DNA of 62,144 nucleotides from Nitrospirota bacterium (GCA_015233655.1 JADFXI010000003.1:1-62144), one strand, 5' to 3'. Shown: positions 34,565 to 43,858, counted from the first letter of the stretch. A program made the numbers and translations. The notes: generated by a model not told the origin, from the letters alone.

Positions 34565-35305
34565 TTACTCCCCTCCGGATATTGCTATAGTCTCATTGGT
34601 GATAAAGCTGTTTTTATCACTGCCCAGGTAGTAAGCAATATCGGCGATATCTCCGGGAACTCCCATTTTTCTGAGCGGAATCATCGCAATACGCTTCGTT
34701 AAGTCTTTTGGGAATTTTCTATGGAAGGCCGTGTCTATTACACCCGGCCTTATAGTATTTACAAGAACATTGCATTCAGCCCCTTCTCTTGCAAGGGTCC
34801 TTGTTAACCCCTCCAGCGCCCGCTTTGAACAACCATAATGCATGGAAAAGCTTGATCCTCCGTATTTTGCAGCGATAGAGCTGATATTGACGATCCTTCC
34901 GAACCTCCTCTCCTTCATGAGCATGAAAATCCGCGAGGTCAACAGCATGGGTGCAAAAGAATTGACCATAAATGTATCGTTCATGTCCTTGAGGGTCAGT
35001 TCGCTGAAATGCTTGCTTACCATACAGGTACCCGCGTTGTTGACCACGCTGTCGATCCGAAGAGTATCGAGTTTGGCAGAAAGAGTCCGGAGCTGACTTC
35101 GGGATGAAAAATCAGCTTTCAGAAATTGGAATTGCGTATTGAGCCCGCTCAGTTTTCTTTTCAGTTCCCCGAACTGCGGACCGGAAGAATTGAAATGCAA
35201 GATGATGTTCCAGCCTTCAGCGGCAAATTTCAGGGCAACGGCACTTCCTATGCCGCTCGTTGCCCCGGTTATAAAAACCGTCCTTTTTAGACCTGGATCA
35301 TTCAT
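34565..35305 (-). CDS. Classical short-chain dehydrogenase/reductase (FabG-like)
   Basis: A 246-residue classical SDR. TVFITGATSGIGSAVALKF is the TGxxxGxG loop, VVNNAGTCMVS the NNAG motif, NISSIAAKYGGSSFSMHYGC contains Ser, and Tyr-Gly-Cys-Ser-Lys forms YxxxK. NTIRPGVIDTAF follows. ATG 35305 is chosen because it overlaps the upstream gene by only 8 bp. FabG-like proteins in CMP-sugar loci often act as sugar or 3-hydroxyacyl reductases. Pairing with the adjacent cytidylyltransferase resembles the PtmA-NeuA/PtmB pairing known from Campylobacter legionaminate clusters. Confidence 0.85.
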   Translation of the reverse strand: MNDPGLKRTVFITGATSGIGSAVALKFAAEGWNIILHFNSSGPQFGELKRKLSGLNTQFQFLKADFSSRSQLRTLSAKLDTLRIDSVVNNAGTCMVSKHFSELTLKDMNDTFMVNSFAPMLLTSRIFMLMKERRFGRIVNISSIAAKYGGSSFSMHYGCSKRALEGLTRTLAREGAECNVLVNTIRPGVIDTAFHRKFPKDLTKRIAMIPLRKMGVPGDIADIAYYLGSDKNSFITNETIAISGGE

Positions 35306-36038
35306 TGTGTCCCAGACCATGTTTCTTTAACCAAAATTCGACCTGCGGGAACTGCCATTCGTAATCCACATCCAGTCCACCCCATTGCTTTAACGGATAT
35401 ATCTTCTGTCCCATCCATTTTTGGGGAAGAAGTCCCTCATCGAGCCGTTCGAGGCACCAGGGCCTGATGATCGAAACACCCATGTCGGCAAACCAGACAT
35501 CCCCCTGGGAATCGCGGTCGCAATTAAGGTCCCGAGGGTCTCCAAACGTTTCAAAAGGGACAAAAGGCCTCAAAAGTCCATCAGCATCTATCCTCCGGGC
35601 ACGAAGCGGACTCCACATGTTATAACAGGAAACCGAGACCGCGGAATCATATTCGGGATGCTCCCTGAGCACCCTTATGCCCTCTGATACGATATCGGCC
35701 GTAACAGTTGCGGCATTACACATCAACAGGACGACCAGTTCGATCTGTTTGTCCCCGCTTGCCTCCTTCGCCGTGCTGTAAGCATGCACGTATACATGTT
35801 CTCCCAGGGCCTGATTAGTGCATAGTTCAGGAGGCCTCCTGATTATTTCGATGCCGTTTTCCGATGCGAGTTCCATCAGATATTCATCATCCGTGGAGAG
35901 ATAAGTCATGTCGATTTCAGGGCATTCCTTTGCGACCCTCATCGGATAATAGGCGAGAGGCCTCCCGAGTATCCTATGCGTATTCTTTCCGGGGAAACCC
36001 TGGCTCCCCTTGCGGCCCATAATCAAAGCGACTATCAT
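35298..36038 (-). CDS. Divergent NeuA-family CMP-sugar cytidylyltransferase
   Basis: Family members activate a keto-sugar acid (sialic, legionaminic, Kdo type) with CTP. The nucleotide loop reads ALIMGRKGSQGFPGKNTHRI, a variant of the usual ARGGSKGIPxKN. TYLSTDDEYLMELASENGIE and VVLLMCNAATVTADIVSEGI (the LQPTSPLR position) are also altered, and GDVWFADMGVSIIRP ends with the GxxY/V-like strand. Size (246) is normal. It overlaps a radical SAM gene upstream by 4 bp and an SDR downstream by 8 bp. The divergent loops may mean an unusual sugar or a different nucleotide. Confidence 0.75.
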   Translation of the reverse strand: MIVALIMGRKGSQGFPGKNTHRILGRPLAYYPMRVAKECPEIDMTYLSTDDEYLMELASENGIEIIRRPPELCTNQALGEHVYVHAYSTAKEASGDKQIELVVLLMCNAATVTADIVSEGIRVLREHPEYDSAVSVSCYNMWSPLRARRIDADGLLRPFVPFETFGDPRDLNCDRDSQGDVWFADMGVSIIRPWCLERLDEGLLPQKWMGQKIYPLKQWGGLDVDYEWQFPQVEFWLKKHGLGHNE

Positions 36039-37036
36039 GACGGCACCTCTTTTTGCATAAGCTTCAGAATTTCACTGTCTCTGAGATAGCAGCCATCACA
36101 GGCTGGTATCTCGTTAGCCATGCCTCGTTTATGCTTCTCACGAATACGGCTTATTTTTTCAGAGTGCCATGCCTCACTAATCGAAATATCTTTCATGTTT
36201 CCAAGCATTAACAGCCCATCATCATCATGGTTGCACGGTAAAATGGTCCCGTCCCACCATATCGCCATCCGCTGCCATATCTGCGGGCATGCCCAGGCGA
36301 ATTTCACCCCTTTCTTTTTCACCTTCATCTCTTTATAGTCCAGGAAGCCGACCTCATCGGCCCTCTGACTCCAGAATTTCTTGTATTCCTCAAAAGTCTG
36401 TTCCAGTTCTGGAAGCATGACTGTCTGGACCCTTATCTTAGGATGGCCCACTCCGAGCTTACCCTTCAGTAACTGCATGCTTTCGATATTGGAAAGGACC
36501 GTCTCGTAACTTGAGCCGGAACGTGACCTTTCGTAAATCTCCTTTGTGTAGCCCTCAAACGAGATGGAAATCCTGTCGAGGCCGGCATCAATCAATTTAG
36601 CTGAAGACTCCTCGGACAGGAGCATTGCATTCGTATTGAAATAAACATCAACAAGTCCCTTGCTTTTAGCATATCGAACAAAGTCGTATATCTGCGGATG
36701 CAGCAGAGGCTCTCCGCGAATATTGAATTTCACCCCGTAAAGATTCTTGTCAGCGCCTTCATCAATTATTTTTTTAACAGTATCGGGCGAAATAAATCCT
36801 TTCTTTACTTTCCGCCCTCTGAAGGTAGTAGCACAAAAGTGGCATTTCAGGTTGCATGCGCTCGTAACTTCGACATCAATAAAAAGAGGGAATTCTCCGA
36901 CATGGAATTTTTCAGGCCATTCTTTCCATTTCTTGCGGTATTCACTGAAACGGCAGCCGTGACTCTCAAAGAGATTTTCGCCGGCAACATGGTGAAAATT
37001 TGAGTTTACAGCAATCATCACCTCGTTCTCCCGCAT
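36035..37036 (-). CDS. Radical SAM protein with C-terminal SPASM/twitch-like cluster
   Basis: The radical SAM cluster motif is Cys61-x3-Cys65-x2-Cys68 (SACNLKCHFC), followed by FNIRGEPLLHPQIYDFVRYA (the GGEP-like motif, here RGEP) and LDRISISFEGYTKEIYERSR. The C terminus has Cys250, Cys268 and a CDGC pair (313, 316), enough for an auxiliary Fe-S site. Residues 30-55 (EYRKKW...FPLFIDVEV) recur in the radical SAM gene at 43855-44832. ATG 37036 has GAGAGG upstream and a candidate promoter lies at 37068-37095. The downstream NeuA gene overlaps it by 4 bp. The substrate is unknown. Confidence 0.85.
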   Translation of the reverse strand: MRENEVMIAVNSNFHHVAGENLFESHGCRFSEYRKKWKEWPEKFHVGEFPLFIDVEVTSACNLKCHFCATTFRGRKVKKGFISPDTVKKIIDEGADKNLYGVKFNIRGEPLLHPQIYDFVRYAKSKGLVDVYFNTNAMLLSEESSAKLIDAGLDRISISFEGYTKEIYERSRSGSSYETVLSNIESMQLLKGKLGVGHPKIRVQTVMLPELEQTFEEYKKFWSQRADEVGFLDYKEMKVKKKGVKFAWACPQIWQRMAIWWDGTILPCNHDDDGLLMLGNMKDISISEAWHSEKISRIREKHKRGMANEIPACDGCYLRDSEILKLMQKEVPS

Positions 37037-37067
37037 CTAAAATTTCCTCTCTTCGCGATAATAAATT

Positions 37068-37095
37068 TCTATATTGTACATAACTGCTGTCTCAA
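37068..37095 (-). promoter_or_regulatory. Candidate sigma70-type promoter for the 36035-37036 gene
   Basis: On the minus strand TTGAGA (37090-37095) and TATAGA (37068-37073) are separated by 16 bp, in the 131-bp gap after the GT-B-like gene. The leader to the ATG would be about 25 nt. Both boxes differ from consensus, so this is a modest prediction. Confidence 0.35.
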
Positions 37096-37167
37096 ATAAC
37101 AGATTTTCGATTATTCTCTTTTTGCAATCCATACTGTTCTTGACTGTCTTTTATTCCCCTCACCGTT

Positions 37168-39015
37168 TTATATGGCTACTTCCATTATACGACTCGCCAT
37201 ACGATCTAACGATTTGCCGTCATTCAGGTAGACACCGTATTTTTCAAGAAACGACATATCGTCGACGTTTGAAATGACTTTGCCTCCGTCAAGAACGGTG
37301 CTGATTTTGCTTGCAAAGTCGTCTTCGTCTAATCCCATGACAGCTCGTGGTGCAAGCAATGAACGAGCTTCCGACGTCATTACATAGTAAGGGTTGCCGA
37401 TGTATACAAGGATTTCGGCCCCTGATGCAGCAGCTTGCACTAACGCCGTTGATGGGAAGTCGATAATAAAGAGATCAAAGTCATGAATAACAGAAATTAA
37501 CGGATCTGCAGCGATCCGCACACCCGGCAAATTGTCCTGTACCCACGATATTATTGGATTATCGCCGGATACCGGCGACCTGATTCCACCCGGAGCTATC
37601 TTGTAGGTTATCTCATAAGACCCCGTATAAGGCTTCAAAGCCGACAAAAAGTGCATTTCATCAAGAATCATTCTCGAGTCCAGACACGGCTGGCCTCCAT
37701 TGTAATAAGCAGCATAGCCCATAAGAGTGACGAACGGGACGTAACATATCTTTTTTATCTTTCTTCGAATCGATCTCTTTCGTGCTACGGTTTCTATAAC
37801 ATGAGATCCCGTCGGAACAATATGGAGGTCATCGTCCTTGAGGTCATTGTACATCTCCCCTGTGCCCTCTCCCCACGACATGAAAACGCCCTTGAATCGG
37901 AAATCAGAGTAAACGGCCATAGTGTTCAATGCGAACCCGTAAGAACCGTGCTGAATATTAAACACCGGCTTATTAGCTCGTTTGAAGTGAGATTGCACCA
38001 TACCATTAAAAGCTTGTCCTCCTCCCCCCCCACATATAAATACTTTAAAGTCTTTCTGAGCATCAACTGCTTCCACGTAGTTCAATCGGTCCCATAAAGT
38101 TGCAATGTATCTGTCGGCATACGCTTTCAGCCTCAATCCGAGGATTCCGTCTGTAATCCGTTCCCCCGTTGGGTCAAGGTCCAAAAAACGGTCATCGACA
38201 GCAATCGAAGGGATTTCGGGACCCGCCATTTCCATCCGCAATACAGCAAGAGTATGCAGAGACCGGATATTGAGAGGGCTTTGGAGATAGAAATTAAAAG
38301 TATCGGACAATGCATATCTAAGCGGCTTGATGTCATAACCCAAACAGTCAATCAAGACGTTGCTTTTAGATGACCGATATCTGCCGGCAACGACAAGATA
38401 TTCGTATAGACCCTTTGCCTTTATTCTCTTGAGTGAATTTCTCCAGAAGGCAAACTTGTCAGGCTGCAGGCCGTAATCCGCACCGCAAGCCGCTGCCTGC
38501 AAAATAATCCAATTAATAACGGTAATCCCTTTCGCCCGGCCAAGTTCCTCTACCAACGCCCCATACAGGGAGTCCTGTTTATGAAAAAAAAGTTTGAGAT
38601 CGTGAATCGCCTCGGGTCTGCACCCTTCAGGGGCCCCTATAAGGGACGGCTTTTCTTTTTCTATGAGCCGTTCGAGCACGGCCAGCCTAATCCTCACAGC
38701 GTCGACGAGTATTTTCAGCCAGTATATATTCCACAGGAACGGGGTAAAATCGCGCTCCCTAAAACAAGGGGCTTGCGCCTGAAGTTCAGCCTCGGCTTTA
38801 CACGCCCAACGTTCCGTAATAGCGCAATTCTCGTCACCAAGCGCTCTGAGTTCGGCCGGGGACAGGACTTCTTCATCGGTAATGAAGCGTATGCCTTTCT
38901 GTAAGAGATGGTAGGAGGCCTCGGCACTTACAGAAAGGTACAGACATTCCTTCGGCGGGAAAAGGCCTTCCGCTTCTTTGATGTCTGAGGCGTATTCGAT
39001 AATCGCAATATTCAT
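37168..39015 (-). CDS. Large GT-B-like surface carbohydrate protein
   Basis: No standard family is recognised. The 615-residue protein has no signal peptide and few hydrophobic stretches. The C-terminal half resembles GT-B transferases of capsule/Kdo type: FKVFICGGGGGQAFNGMVQS, PVFNIQHGSYGFALNTMAVY with a QHG motif, FMSWGEGTGEMYNDL, LHIVPTGSHVIE, then DLFIIDFPSTALVQAAASGA, matching the (P/S)STxxxEA donor site of such enzymes. The protein at 57609-59528 shows the same order of elements, though weakly. A glycosyltransferase for a CMP-sugar made by the neighbouring NeuA is an inference. Confidence 0.5.
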   Translation of the reverse strand: MNIAIIEYASDIKEAEGLFPPKECLYLSVSAEASYHLLQKGIRFITDEEVLSPAELRALGDENCAITERWACKAEAELQAQAPCFRERDFTPFLWNIYWLKILVDAVRIRLAVLERLIEKEKPSLIGAPEGCRPEAIHDLKLFFHKQDSLYGALVEELGRAKGITVINWIILQAAACGADYGLQPDKFAFWRNSLKRIKAKGLYEYLVVAGRYRSSKSNVLIDCLGYDIKPLRYALSDTFNFYLQSPLNIRSLHTLAVLRMEMAGPEIPSIAVDDRFLDLDPTGERITDGILGLRLKAYADRYIATLWDRLNYVEAVDAQKDFKVFICGGGGGQAFNGMVQSHFKRANKPVFNIQHGSYGFALNTMAVYSDFRFKGVFMSWGEGTGEMYNDLKDDDLHIVPTGSHVIETVARKRSIRRKIKKICYVPFVTLMGYAAYYNGGQPCLDSRMILDEMHFLSALKPYTGSYEITYKIAPGGIRSPVSGDNPIISWVQDNLPGVRIAADPLISVIHDFDLFIIDFPSTALVQAAASGAEILVYIGNPYYVMTSEARSLLAPRAVMGLDEDDFASKISTVLDGGKVISNVDDMSFLEKYGVYLNDGKSLDRMASRIMEVAI

Positions 39016-39067
39016 TCAGTATCGCTTCGGTAACTATTACAGCGAAGGTAGGCGGAGACTTTGATCC

Positions 39068-40621
39068 TCAGACCAAAATATTCTTGTCTTCGGGCAAAAA
39101 TGTATTATAAAGATTTTCTTCTTTATAAATCCTTGCAAATTTTCCGTACACCCTGTTGCCTTCTTCAGTCAAGTCTTCGGCCTTTTTTATCTCATTCCAG
39201 TATCTCTCCGGAAATTTCACATAAAGCATAAAACTCCGCAGCATACCCCTGTACTCTTGAGGTGAAATATTCGGATTATTTATTGCAGGCCATCCTCTGC
39301 TATAACCAACTTGATTGCTTTGTTCTGCAGCCTCATCAAATAAACCAAGTTTGACAGATAATTTTCTCAGGCTGCTCCCCTTAAAAGGATAGACAAATCC
39401 GAGGGCCGGCGACTGCACCCTGGCTTCTTTAACAAGCCTGACGGTGTCCCAATACATTTCCCTGGTTTCATTTGGAAAGCCCATCAGGAGAAACGAAACT
39501 GTACGAAGGCCGTGTGCATTCAGGATTTCAAATGCCTTTAAAATAGTGCTGTTTCTGACCGGCTTGTTGCACATTTCAAATCTCATCTTTTCATTGCCTG
39601 TCTCAACTCCAACACTCACCGAAACACATCCCATGTCGGCTAATGCCCTAGCTTTCTCGTGCGTGACCGATTGAGGACTCACATCCACAACAAAAGGGAG
39701 AGCAACCTCCTTTGCATAACGGACCGACAACTCCTTAAGATATTGGGAACTTAAAGAAAGAAAGGTAGCGTCTTGAAACCTGAAGAAATTCAAGCTATAT
39801 CTTTTCTTGAGATGCACGAGTTCATCAATTAAACGGTCTACGTCGTATCGTCTTAATTTTGAATTGTCCTTGTTAAATAAACTCATTGTCTGATACAAAC
39901 AGTAAGAACATTTCCCGGGACAGCCTCTCGTTACTACACCGTCACCGGAACGATATACCTTGCCGTCATAGATCCTGTACATTAGCCTGTCATCGTAAAA
40001 ATCATAATCCAGAAAAGGCAACGCGTTAAGGTCGAATACAACCTGGCCCGTAATGTTTTTATGCAGAACACCGTTTTTCTTGACCCAAAAACCGTCGGTT
40101 TTTTCAAAGTCTTTATTGTTGTCAATCCTATTCAACAATTCGACGAAAGCGAGTTCCCCTTCCCCAATACATATTATGTCCACAGACTTTTCTCCGACAG
40201 TGCCCTCAGGATCGGCAAACGTATGGATGCCTCCGACAACCGTTAAAATTTCGGGGTTGAACTCTTTCACAATGTCCAGCAGGGCCACGGACAGTCTCCA
40301 CTCAACGCTCAGGACCGAAATGCCGACCACGTCAGGCCTAAACTTTTGCAAAACTGATATCAGTTCTTGTTTGATATTTTTATCCTCTTTTATCAGCCCA
40401 TAATCTTTAGTATCGACATGCCTGTAATTCAGGATTTCTTCTCCCGCATCTGACGTTCCCATATATCTGTCATTGCCATGAATATCTTTTGTGTCAAAAA
40501 ACGAAGTGTCGAAAAGCTGAACATCATGACCGGATGCGCGGCAACTATTCATAACTGCCGTGAGACCTACAGGCTTATACCCCCCGCAATCAATATTCGG
40601 AAAAATAAATAAAACCCTCAT
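39068..40621 (-). CDS. B12-binding-type radical SAM protein
   Basis: The 517-residue protein begins RVLFIFPNIDCGGYKPVGLT and continues with a B12-binding-like Rossmann domain (VVGISVLSVEWRLSVALLDI, LTVVGGIHTFADPEG, ICIGEGELAFVELL). The radical SAM core has VVTRGCPGKCSYCLY (C-x3-C-x2-C), VSVGVETGNEKMR and FLLMGFPNETREM. No lower-axial His motif is seen. The start has a very strong Shine-Dalgarno (GGGGAGG) four bases before ATG. A weak promoter candidate lies at 40722-40749. It precedes the GT-B-like gene by 52 bp. Confidence 0.83.
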   Translation of the reverse strand: MRVLFIFPNIDCGGYKPVGLTAVMNSCRASGHDVQLFDTSFFDTKDIHGNDRYMGTSDAGEEILNYRHVDTKDYGLIKEDKNIKQELISVLQKFRPDVVGISVLSVEWRLSVALLDIVKEFNPEILTVVGGIHTFADPEGTVGEKSVDIICIGEGELAFVELLNRIDNNKDFEKTDGFWVKKNGVLHKNITGQVVFDLNALPFLDYDFYDDRLMYRIYDGKVYRSGDGVVTRGCPGKCSYCLYQTMSLFNKDNSKLRRYDVDRLIDELVHLKKRYSLNFFRFQDATFLSLSSQYLKELSVRYAKEVALPFVVDVSPQSVTHEKARALADMGCVSVSVGVETGNEKMRFEMCNKPVRNSTILKAFEILNAHGLRTVSFLLMGFPNETREMYWDTVRLVKEARVQSPALGFVYPFKGSSLRKLSVKLGLFDEAAEQSNQVGYSRGWPAINNPNISPQEYRGMLRSFMLYVKFPERYWNEIKKAEDLTEEGNRVYGKFARIYKEENLYNTFLPEDKNILV

Positions 40622-40721
40622 TAACCCTCCCCATTCTTAAAGCATGTCGGTTACAGTTCTCATGCTCTTCGCTCATTTGCAATTCTTTTGACAATTCTAT
40701 TAATTCCCGTCCACACCGCAT

Positions 40722-40749
40722 ATTATCTTATCATTTCTTGAAAGGTGAA
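40722..40749 (-). promoter_or_regulatory. Weak candidate promoter in the 157-bp gap before the radical SAM gene
   Basis: Minus-strand TTCACC (40744-40749) and GATAAT (40722-40727) are spaced by 16 bp. The -10 box matches consensus in five of six positions and the -35 in four. The leader would be about 95 nt. No hairpin terminator was evident in the gap. Confidence 0.25.
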
Positions 40750-40778
40750 TAGATGCTTGCGTGACTGCTGATCAATAT

Positions 40779-42047
40779 CTACGACAGCAAGGATAAATTG
40801 TTCCAGACCTTGTCGAAGGCCTGAATAATTTCGTCCATATCTTCAAACACAAGTGGGGGACGAATAATCTCAGTCGATAGCGACCAGTTCATGGCGTGCG
40901 CGACGTTCGGCAGCAAGTCCAGAGAATAATCCGGCGACCCGCCGTACCAGGGGCATTTGAAAGGACATCCTTTCTCGCCGAATCCTACCTGCTGCTGGTA
41001 AATAGGGAACTCGTTCAACGGCAGATAGCCGGCGTAGAAGTCCATCCCTTCGGCATTGAGGGCTTCCACAATGCGCGGTGCAGAGACTTTAATCTTCATT
41101 GGGTCCAGGCGCAGAGGATAACGGTAAAAGCTATGCTCACATCCTTCTTTGATCGCAGGAGTTATTAATCCGTCAAAACGTTTCAGTCCCTGGGTCACAT
41201 AGTCTGCAAGTTCTCGCCGTTGCCTCAGCAGGTCGCTTAATTTCTTCAGCTGCTCTCTTCCTATGGCGGCCTCTATTTCATTCAGCCGGTAATTCCAGCC
41301 AATCATATTGATCAGGTTTTTCACAGGCATGCCGGTAGCGATGACAGCCTCCGCATGGTTTCTGATCAGCTGGAGCTTAAGGGCAAGTTCATCATCGTTA
41401 GTCGTGATTACACCCCCCTCTCCGGTCTGAATAATCTTGTGGCAGTTGAGGCTGAACACGCCCATATGGCCTATTGTTCCTGTCAGTCTTCCTTTGTAGC
41501 GCATGCCCGGCGACTGCGAAGCATCTTCTATTACAATAAGAGAATGTCTTTCGGCAATCTGCATTATTGCGTCCATCTCAGCCGGATGGCCGTATATATG
41601 AACAGGGATAACAGCCTTTGTCCTGGATGTGATCCTGCTCTCCAGGGAAGCCGGCGACATGCAGAAGGTATCCGGTTCTATATCGCAGAAAATCGGCACG
41701 GCATTATTGACAAGAATCGCGGCCGCCGTGGCCGTCATGGTCCAGGGCACTGTAATTACCTCGTCTCCAGGACCGACACCTGCGGCGCCTACGGCAGCCA
41801 TGAGACCCGAGGTCGCAGAATTAACGCTGACTCCGTACTTGACTCCGAAGAAGGAGGACCATTCTTTCTCGAAGGCCTTGACTTCAGCGCCTCCGAGAAA
41901 CCACTGGTTGTTGGAACCTTCGAAATCAGACAGGATGCCGCTTTCAATGACCCTCAAGGCCGCGGCTTTTTCCTCTTGTCCTGTAGTGATATGCACCGGA
42001 TAGGGTTTTGTGCGGACCGGTGTTCCGCCTAAGAGGGCTGGTTTCAA
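40779..42047 (-). CDS. DegT/DnrJ/EryC1 (ArnB-type) PLP-dependent sugar aminotransferase
   Basis: A 422-residue fold-type I aminotransferase for nucleotide keto-sugars. SVNSATSGLMAAVGAAGVGP binds the PLP phosphate, IVIEDASQSPGMRYKG carries the Asp that contacts the pyridine nitrogen, and SLNCHKIIQTGEGGVITTN holds the internal aldimine Lys204. It is longer than typical (about 370-390), with an insertion near QVGFGEKGCPFKCPWYGGSP. Start is TTG at 42047 with AAGGA upstream and a TTGA overlap with the methyltransferase gene. Confidence 0.9.
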   Translation of the reverse strand: MKPALLGGTPVRTKPYPVHITTGQEEKAAALRVIESGILSDFEGSNNQWFLGGAEVKAFEKEWSSFFGVKYGVSVNSATSGLMAAVGAAGVGPGDEVITVPWTMTATAAAILVNNAVPIFCDIEPDTFCMSPASLESRITSRTKAVIPVHIYGHPAEMDAIMQIAERHSLIVIEDASQSPGMRYKGRLTGTIGHMGVFSLNCHKIIQTGEGGVITTNDDELALKLQLIRNHAEAVIATGMPVKNLINMIGWNYRLNEIEAAIGREQLKKLSDLLRQRRELADYVTQGLKRFDGLITPAIKEGCEHSFYRYPLRLDPMKIKVSAPRIVEALNAEGMDFYAGYLPLNEFPIYQQQVGFGEKGCPFKCPWYGGSPDYSLDLLPNVAHAMNWSLSTEIIRPPLVFEDMDEIIQAFDKVWNNLSLLS

Positions 42048-42742
42048 GGCTGTCCTTTTCCACTCCTCAGCTTAAAAAGAGCGCCGAAGGTCCAGAGGTC
42101 ATCATCATCAGATATTTCCATATCAACAAGCCATGGGGCATCTTTAATAAGATAAGAATCACTCTTTTCTTCCCCATTCATAAACAATCTTAAATCTATG
42201 AAGTTAAATTCTTTGAAAAAATTGAGCCAAAAAGCGATATTTCTCTTAAAAATCTTGATTTTGTTGTTTCTCGAATCAGTTTTTATTTTGTTTTCTCTGA
42301 CCAGAAAATCTTCAATAAAAACATATCCGCCTTCAACCATACAATTCAAAAGGTTCTCTTTAAAGACAGAAAGTTCCTCGTCTGAAGCATAATAAGCAAA
42401 AAAACCCACTATAGCCAGATCATATTTTATGGGTGTCGTAAATTTTTCACAGAGGTTTACCTGTTTGGCAAAACATTTTTTCTCATGAATATTGCCGGAA
42501 AAGGATGCTTTGAAATGTTCTACAGCCTTTTGAGAACCATCATATCCATGAATGCTTCCGGCATAATTCATTAGAAGCATAAGATTGCTTCCCGACCCTA
42601 TCCCAAATTCGGCGATATCAAACTTTGATAAAACCTGTTTAGGGAATAATGTCATAAGGTAATCAACTATGAAACTTCTTCTCAGGCAGTGTCTTTCATA
42701 AAACTTGTCTGCTTCTTCATTAACATATATTTCTGTCTGCAT
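42044..42742 (-). CDS. SAM-dependent methyltransferase
   Basis: A class I methyltransferase of 232 residues. FDIAEFGIGSGSNLMLLM is motif I (GxGxG) and YDLAIVGFFAYYASDEEL the DxxxxxxxxHHxxD-like region. Motif III is GGYVFIEDFL. ATG 42742 is taken as start; a TTG at 42778 would add twelve residues and lies closer to the promoter. It is the first gene after a good promoter candidate (42823-42851), so it may head a transcript with the downstream aminotransferase. Confidence 0.7.
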   Translation of the reverse strand: MQTEIYVNEEADKFYERHCLRRSFIVDYLMTLFPKQVLSKFDIAEFGIGSGSNLMLLMNYAGSIHGYDGSQKAVEHFKASFSGNIHEKKCFAKQVNLCEKFTTPIKYDLAIVGFFAYYASDEELSVFKENLLNCMVEGGYVFIEDFLVRENKIKTDSRNNKIKIFKRNIAFWLNFFKEFNFIDLRLFMNGEEKSDSYLIKDAPWLVDMEISDDDDLWTFGALFKLRSGKGQP

Positions 42743-42822
42743 ATTTATATTAAATACAATCTTTTTTCTTCGGGCCAAACATTATTGCAAAGGTCATCCG
42801 CCGTGTAGATTTCAGCAAATTG

Positions 42823-42851
42823 AGAATATATTCTTTATCCATCTTTGTCAA
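42823..42851 (-). promoter_or_regulatory. Sigma70-type promoter candidate before the methyltransferase-DegT pair
   Basis: On the minus strand a perfect -35 box TTGACA (42846-42851) is followed after 17 bp by TATTCT (42823-42828), with an overlapping TATATT at 42825-42830 that fits consensus better at 15 bp spacing. It lies in the 120-bp gap between the aldo/keto reductase and methyltransferase genes. This is the best promoter candidate in the window and would divide the long collinear cluster. Confidence 0.5.
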
Positions 42852-42898
42852 GCGTCCTCTGCCCTGTCCTGAGAACTCCCTGCCCCTCCGTTATGCAC

Positions 42899-43858
42899 TC
42901 AGGGCTTGCAGTGTTCCTTCACAAAATTCTCCACCTCCAGTATTAGGGCCGGCCCCATCCGCTCTATAGTATTGAGCCTGAGTATGTCCTCAAATTGCCG
43001 GAGCTTGCTGACGCCGGGGATGATGGTGGATATCCTGTCGTTGGACAGCAGATAGTTCAGTGAGAAGTGAAGGATTGCGTAGTTGCGGTCCAATCCGAAA
43101 CGAGTGATAATTGCATTTACCATGTCCACCCGGTCGGCGAGCGTTGCACCGTGCAAGAACTGCCGTCTGTCGTCCTCAGCGGAAAAGGTTGTTTTGTAGT
43201 CGTACTTTCCGGTCAGCACGCCGCTGGAAAGAGGCGACCGGATTATCAGGCCTATGCCGGCATCAGAAGCCCTCCCTATAAAGACTTCGTTCGGCCTGAT
43301 ATGCAACAGGTTGTAAAAGACCTGTAAGGTATCGACCCTATTGTCATCTATAAGCTGGAGCGTTTCCTCTTCGGTACCGGTGGACACACCGAAAAATCTG
43401 ATTTTCCCCTCTTGTTTGAGTTCGTCGAGAATATCATAAATCTCGCCGGAACGGATAAGGTGGATGCCCGGTTTAGTCAGCTGAAAGATATCGGCATAAT
43501 CAGTCTTAAGGTTTTCCAGGGATTGATGCAGACAGCCTCTGACGTATTCCCGGTCAAAACGTCTCTCACCGGAGGAAGTGATCCCACACTTGGTAGCGAT
43601 GATCACCCGGTCTCTACGACTGCCGAAGGATTCGCCCAGGAGCCGTTCCGCTTCACCATCGCCATACTTGTCGGAGGAGTCAAAAAAATTGACGCCGGCC
43701 TCAAAGGCCCTTTCCAGGATCGCGAGGGCCTCGGCACGCTCTATCCTCGGCGAGCCAACGTAGGCGCCGCCAATCAGCGAGGGGCCGCCAATCTGGGCCG
43801 TACCAAGGCCTATCTCGGACACACTCAGCTTCGTCTTGCCTAATGTTCTGTACTTCAT
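42899..43858 (-). CDS. Aldo/keto reductase family protein with altered catalytic His
   Basis: A TIM-barrel oxidoreductase of 319 residues from ATG 43858, which makes an ATGA overlap with the radical SAM gene; the longer frame to 43963 is unconserved. KYRTLGKTKLSVSEIGLGTA opens the barrel. The catalytic set is Asp60 and Tyr65 (FFDSSDKYGDGEAERLLGE) and Lys90 (IIATKCG). The expected His in DxxQLH is Thr here (ADIFQLTKPGIH). KIRFFGVSTGTEEE and the C-terminal TIIPGVSKLRQFEDI cofactor motif are kept. Sugar dehydrogenase or reductase activity is likely from context. Confidence 0.85.
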   Translation of the reverse strand: MKYRTLGKTKLSVSEIGLGTAQIGGPSLIGGAYVGSPRIERAEALAILERAFEAGVNFFDSSDKYGDGEAERLLGESFGSRRDRVIIATKCGITSSGERRFDREYVRGCLHQSLENLKTDYADIFQLTKPGIHLIRSGEIYDILDELKQEGKIRFFGVSTGTEEETLQLIDDNRVDTLQVFYNLLHIRPNEVFIGRASDAGIGLIIRSPLSSGVLTGKYDYKTTFSAEDDRRQFLHGATLADRVDMVNAIITRFGLDRNYAILHFSLNYLLSNDRISTIIPGVSKLRQFEDILRLNTIERMGPALILEVENFVKEHCKP

